NCBI GenBank assembly: GCA_023418915.1
Contig: JAEZYU010000096.1
Span: 1-6,578, forward strand
Origin: Bacillota bacterium
GTDB taxonomy: Bacteria > Bacillota > Clostridia > Acetivibrionales > DTU013
Reading direction: 5' to 3'
DNA length: 6,578 bases
The translations under genes were made by a program, and so were the position numbers. Position 1 is the first letter of the stretch, and every line of letters begins with the position of its first letter. A model generated the notes under the pieces. The model was not told the origin of the DNA. It saw only the letters and a program-made list of their open reading frames with translations, and made no database searches. Shown here piece after piece: positions 5,328 to 6,578 of the stretch.

Positions 5328-5888
5328 ATGAGAGTTGAGTTTTTAGGAGTCAAAGGTACATGGAGAGAAGTTGCTGATTCAGCAAATACGACAATAAATA
5401 AGGAAGCCGGAACGAAAGAGCCATCTTCAACTTGGAAGCGTAGGATGCTACTTTGTGAGCATTCTCCTATTCGGCAGTTATTTGTAAAATGCAAATGGTA
5501 TGATTTAAGATATTGGATTTCAGTACATTTTGTTAGGCACAAAATTGGTATAGAGCATTGGGTTAGAACGCAAAGAGAAGATCGCACAGGAATTGGTAGA
5601 GATGAATTATCCCAATCAAATTTAGTAGAACACGAATTTCTTGCAGATGCTCAAGCAATGATAAATATTTCGAGGAAAAGATTATGTAATCAAGCTTCAA
5701 AGGAAACAAAAGAGGCATGGCAAGAGATACTGGAATCTATTAAAGAGAGTCAACCTGAATTATATAACGTTTGTGTTCCAGATTGCATATATAGGGGCTG
5801 GTGTTATGAATACAAGTCATGTGGATATCATAAAACAATGCAATTCCAAAAACTACTTAAAGAGTATAGGGATGGTATAAATCAATAA
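5328..5888 (+). CDS. ThyX-like protein, phage type (cassette E)
   Basis: This 186-residue protein resembles a group of phage-encoded proteins related to FAD-dependent thymidylate synthase ThyX, which makes dTMP from dUMP with folate and FAD. Visible landmarks are WKRRMLLCEHSPIR (36-49), HFVRHKIGIEHWVRTQRED (67-85), NISRKRLCNQAS (113-124) and a cysteine-rich C-terminal part, C153, C159, C165. The classical ThyX motif RHRxxSxNExSxRY is only partly kept: RHK is present at 70-72, but the serine, N-E and R-Y positions are not, and the protein is shorter than usual (about 210-250). Catalysis is therefore uncertain. GAGG (5316-5319) lies 8 bases before the ATG. The gene ends 42 bases before H1 of attC6. 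A phage origin is likely; an altered nucleotide-related or binding role is possible. Confidence 0.75.
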   Translation: MRVEFLGVKGTWREVADSANTTINKEAGTKEPSSTWKRRMLLCEHSPIRQLFVKCKWYDLRYWISVHFVRHKIGIEHWVRTQREDRTGIGRDELSQSNLVEHEFLADAQAMINISRKRLCNQASKETKEAWQEILESIKESQPELYNVCVPDCIYRGWCYEYKSCGYHKTMQFQKLLKEYRDGINQ

Positions 5889-5930
5889 TTAAATATCATA
5901 TTATGAATTTAAAAGAAAAGGAAAAGGGAA

Positions 5931-5959
5931 TCCGGCCTTGACTCCGCCGTGCGGCCGGA
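5931..5959 (+). repeat. H1 hairpin upstream of attC6
   Basis: TCCGGCC (5931-5937) pairs with GGCCGGA (5953-5959) around the standard loop. The purine-rich stretch before it (5908-5930) is the longest spacer between a gene and H1 in the window. Confidence 0.72.
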
Positions 5960-5975
5960 GGACAGGCCATACTGC

Positions 5976-6144
5976 ACATAACAATGCTGTCGTGTAAAGG
6001 TGTACAAGGTCTGAGTCCCTGATTTGGTTCCCTGCAATAAATGTCCCTGCAGTACACCACATTCCTTCACCGGGTGCGAGCACCGCCAAGAAGAAGGGCT
6101 CTGCGGGTCCGGTTCAGGAACGTCGCGACTGCGGGACGTTCTCT
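5976..6144 (+). repeat. attC6-like site, left version b, short right version, odd right core
   Basis: The left core is ACATAAC (5976-5982), followed by a diverged arm AATGCTGTCGTG. The internal stem GGTGTAC (5999-6005) / GTACACC (6052-6058) differs from attC5 by a compensatory pair. The loop is version b, the right half short, 169 bp in all. The right core is GTTCTCT (6138-6144), which breaks the GTTRRRY pattern and cannot pair fully with ACATAAC. Since all but the first G of this core belong to whatever lies to the right, the next unit may be a foreign or degenerate end. Confidence 0.68.
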
Positions 6145-6164
6145 GAAATGTAGTCCATCGACGT

Positions 6165-6189
6165 CGCCTGGGCCTCCGGTCGTCAGGCG
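6165..6189 (+). repeat. H2 hairpin right of attC6
   Basis: CGCCTG (6165-6170) pairs with CAGGCG (6184-6189), a compensatory change from CGCCCG/CGGGCG. Its presence shows that the usual cassette start continues beyond attC6 even though no gene follows. Confidence 0.68.
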
Positions 6190-6330
6190 AAATTTAACGC
6201 TGTGAAGTATTATTTATTTTTATTTTCTGCTTCAACTATCCACCAAGTGTCCCACGTGCTTTACACATGACGGCAAGTTACCCTGTAAAAAAAGTGCGCT
6301 TGCAGTTTTTAGAAAGATGGTGAACTCATT

Positions 6331-6405
6331 ATGAGAAATAAACGAGGTAACTGCTCAGTATGGTTGAGAAATCTACCGCAGACTATACTGAGCTATGAGC
6401 AATAA
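6331..6405 (+). CDS. Possible 24-residue small protein ending at a terminator
   Basis: ATG 6331 opens a frame reading MRNKRGNCSVWLRNLPQTIL followed by SYEQ and stop TAA 6403-6405, directly before the terminator stem. GGTGA (6319-6323) is a weak ribosome binding site 7 bases upstream. The same bases form strong RNA stems, so the frame may be accidental. No family is recognised. Confidence 0.2.
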   Translation: MRNKRGNCSVWLRNLPQTILSYEQ

Positions 6406-6440
6406 ATGCGGTTAGGCTCAACCGTATTTTTCATTTCTCA
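6332..6440 (+). ncRNA. Candidate structured RNA, three-way-junction fold
   Basis: TGAGAAAT (6332-6339) pairs with ATTTCTCA (6433-6440), closing a 109-base domain. Inside lie hairpin GCTCAGTAT (6353-6361) / ATACTGAGC (6385-6393), extendable by GGTT/GACT, and the terminator hairpin 6406-6427. A second copy of TGAGAAAT at 6365-6372, in the loop region of the first hairpin, could compete for the same ATTTCTCA, giving two alternative folds. This would suit a small regulatory RNA or attenuator. It matches no riboswitch class that I recognise; stems this short in AT-rich DNA can also arise by chance. Confidence 0.35.
6406..6431 (+). terminator. Rho-independent terminator
   Basis: ATGCGGTT (6406-6413) pairs with AACCGTAT (6420-6427, one G-T wobble) around loop AGGCTC, followed by TTTT (6428-6431). 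It would end transcripts coming from cassette E or from a short unit starting within 6190-6330. Confidence 0.65.
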
Positions 6441-6578
6441 ATAAAAATGAAAAGTCCAGCGGTTAAATGTCAATACCTAAATTGGAAATGAACTTTGAAA
6501 ATTTCATAGATATTGCCTAAAAATCATTTAAAATGAGTATAACAAACTAAACCTGCTCCTTTTTACTGGAAGCAAGTT

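Larger units (their letters stand above)
96..6144 (+). mobile_element. Integron-like gene cassette array, six attC-like sites, five cassettes
   Basis: Six related GC-rich repeats alternate with single AT-rich genes, all on the + strand. Each repeat opens with a 7-base core ending in AAC and closes with a 7-base core starting GTT, the arrangement of integron attC sites (R'' ... R'). With cleavage after the G of the right core, the cassettes are 304-1047, 1048-3421 (about 857 bp without the insertion sequence and its duplicated target), 3422-4220, 4221-5221 and 5222-6138. One gene per cassette, gene followed closely by the repeat, and unrelated accessory functions all fit integron cassettes. 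No integrase or attI is seen, so the cluster may be integrase-less or a distal part of a longer array. The repeats could instead be some other mobile structured element; the core sequences and the gene/repeat alternation favour attC. Confidence 0.72.
6190..6578. other. Gene-poor right end of the window
   Basis: No open frame with a convincing start and family resemblance is present in these 389 bases. The stretch is AT-rich, with a short inverted repeat TTTACA (6260-6265) / TGTAAA (6284-6289), a structured segment at 6332-6440 with an internal terminator, and nothing recognisable after about 6441. It may be an empty or decayed cassette, the edge of the array, or a leader of a gene further right. 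Confidence 0.5.

Noticed and set aside
96..6144. CRISPR array
   Set aside because: Repeats are 170-214 bp, not identical, and separated by whole genes rather than short spacers.
6441..6490. Short frame MKSPAVKCQYLNWK near the right edge
   Set aside because: No ribosome binding site, very short, and it begins within the AT-rich tail after the structured segment.

Overview
The window reads as a stretch of integron-type gene cassettes in a low-GC bacterium. The genes are AT-rich, have Shine-Dalgarno-type starts and point mostly to Bacillota: a DUF3139-like protein, a phage-type ThyX-like protein and an ISAs1-family insertion sequence. Treponema, which also carries chromosomal integrons, cannot be excluded. 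No integrase gene (intI), attI site, tRNA, rRNA or CRISPR array is visible, so within these limits it is a cluster of attC-like sites without an integrase. All genes read on the + strand, so an integrase, if there is one, would be expected left of the window.

Layout. Six GC-rich repeats (attC1-attC6: 96-309, 883-1053, 3255-3427, 4013-4226, 5016-5227, 5976-6144) start with an RYYYAAC-like core (ACATAAC/GCATAAC, followed by AAAGCAGTCG in five copies) and end with a GTTRRRY-like core (GTTATAY, GTTAGGC or GTTCTCT). Cutting after the G of each right core gives five cassettes, each with one gene followed by its attC: A 304-1047 (small DUF3139-like membrane protein), B 1048-3421 (CbrC/UPF0167 family gene, frameshifted and split by a complete ISAs1-family element at 1602-3108), C 3422-4220 (GNAT acetyltransferase), D 4221-5221 (class I SAM methyltransferase) and E 5222-6138 (ThyX-like protein). 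The first 37 bases probably hold the tail of a gene from a further cassette to the left.

The repeats are far larger and more structured than ordinary attC sites (about 57-141 bp). Each has an internal stem kept by compensatory base changes. The central region comes in two left versions and two right versions, found in all four combinations. Outside the cores, a hairpin (H1) lies between gene stop and attC in five of six sites, and a second hairpin (H2), with strong compensatory changes, follows every right core and so opens every cassette. A cassette is therefore: H2 hairpin, ribosome binding site, gene, H1 hairpin, large structured attC.

The genes do not form a pathway. They are a mixed set of small accessory functions, as is usual for cassettes, each with its own ribosome binding site. 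Right of attC6 (6190-6578) there is no convincing gene, but there is a terminator inside a possible three-way-junction RNA fold. All family names come from reading the protein sequences; no database search was run.
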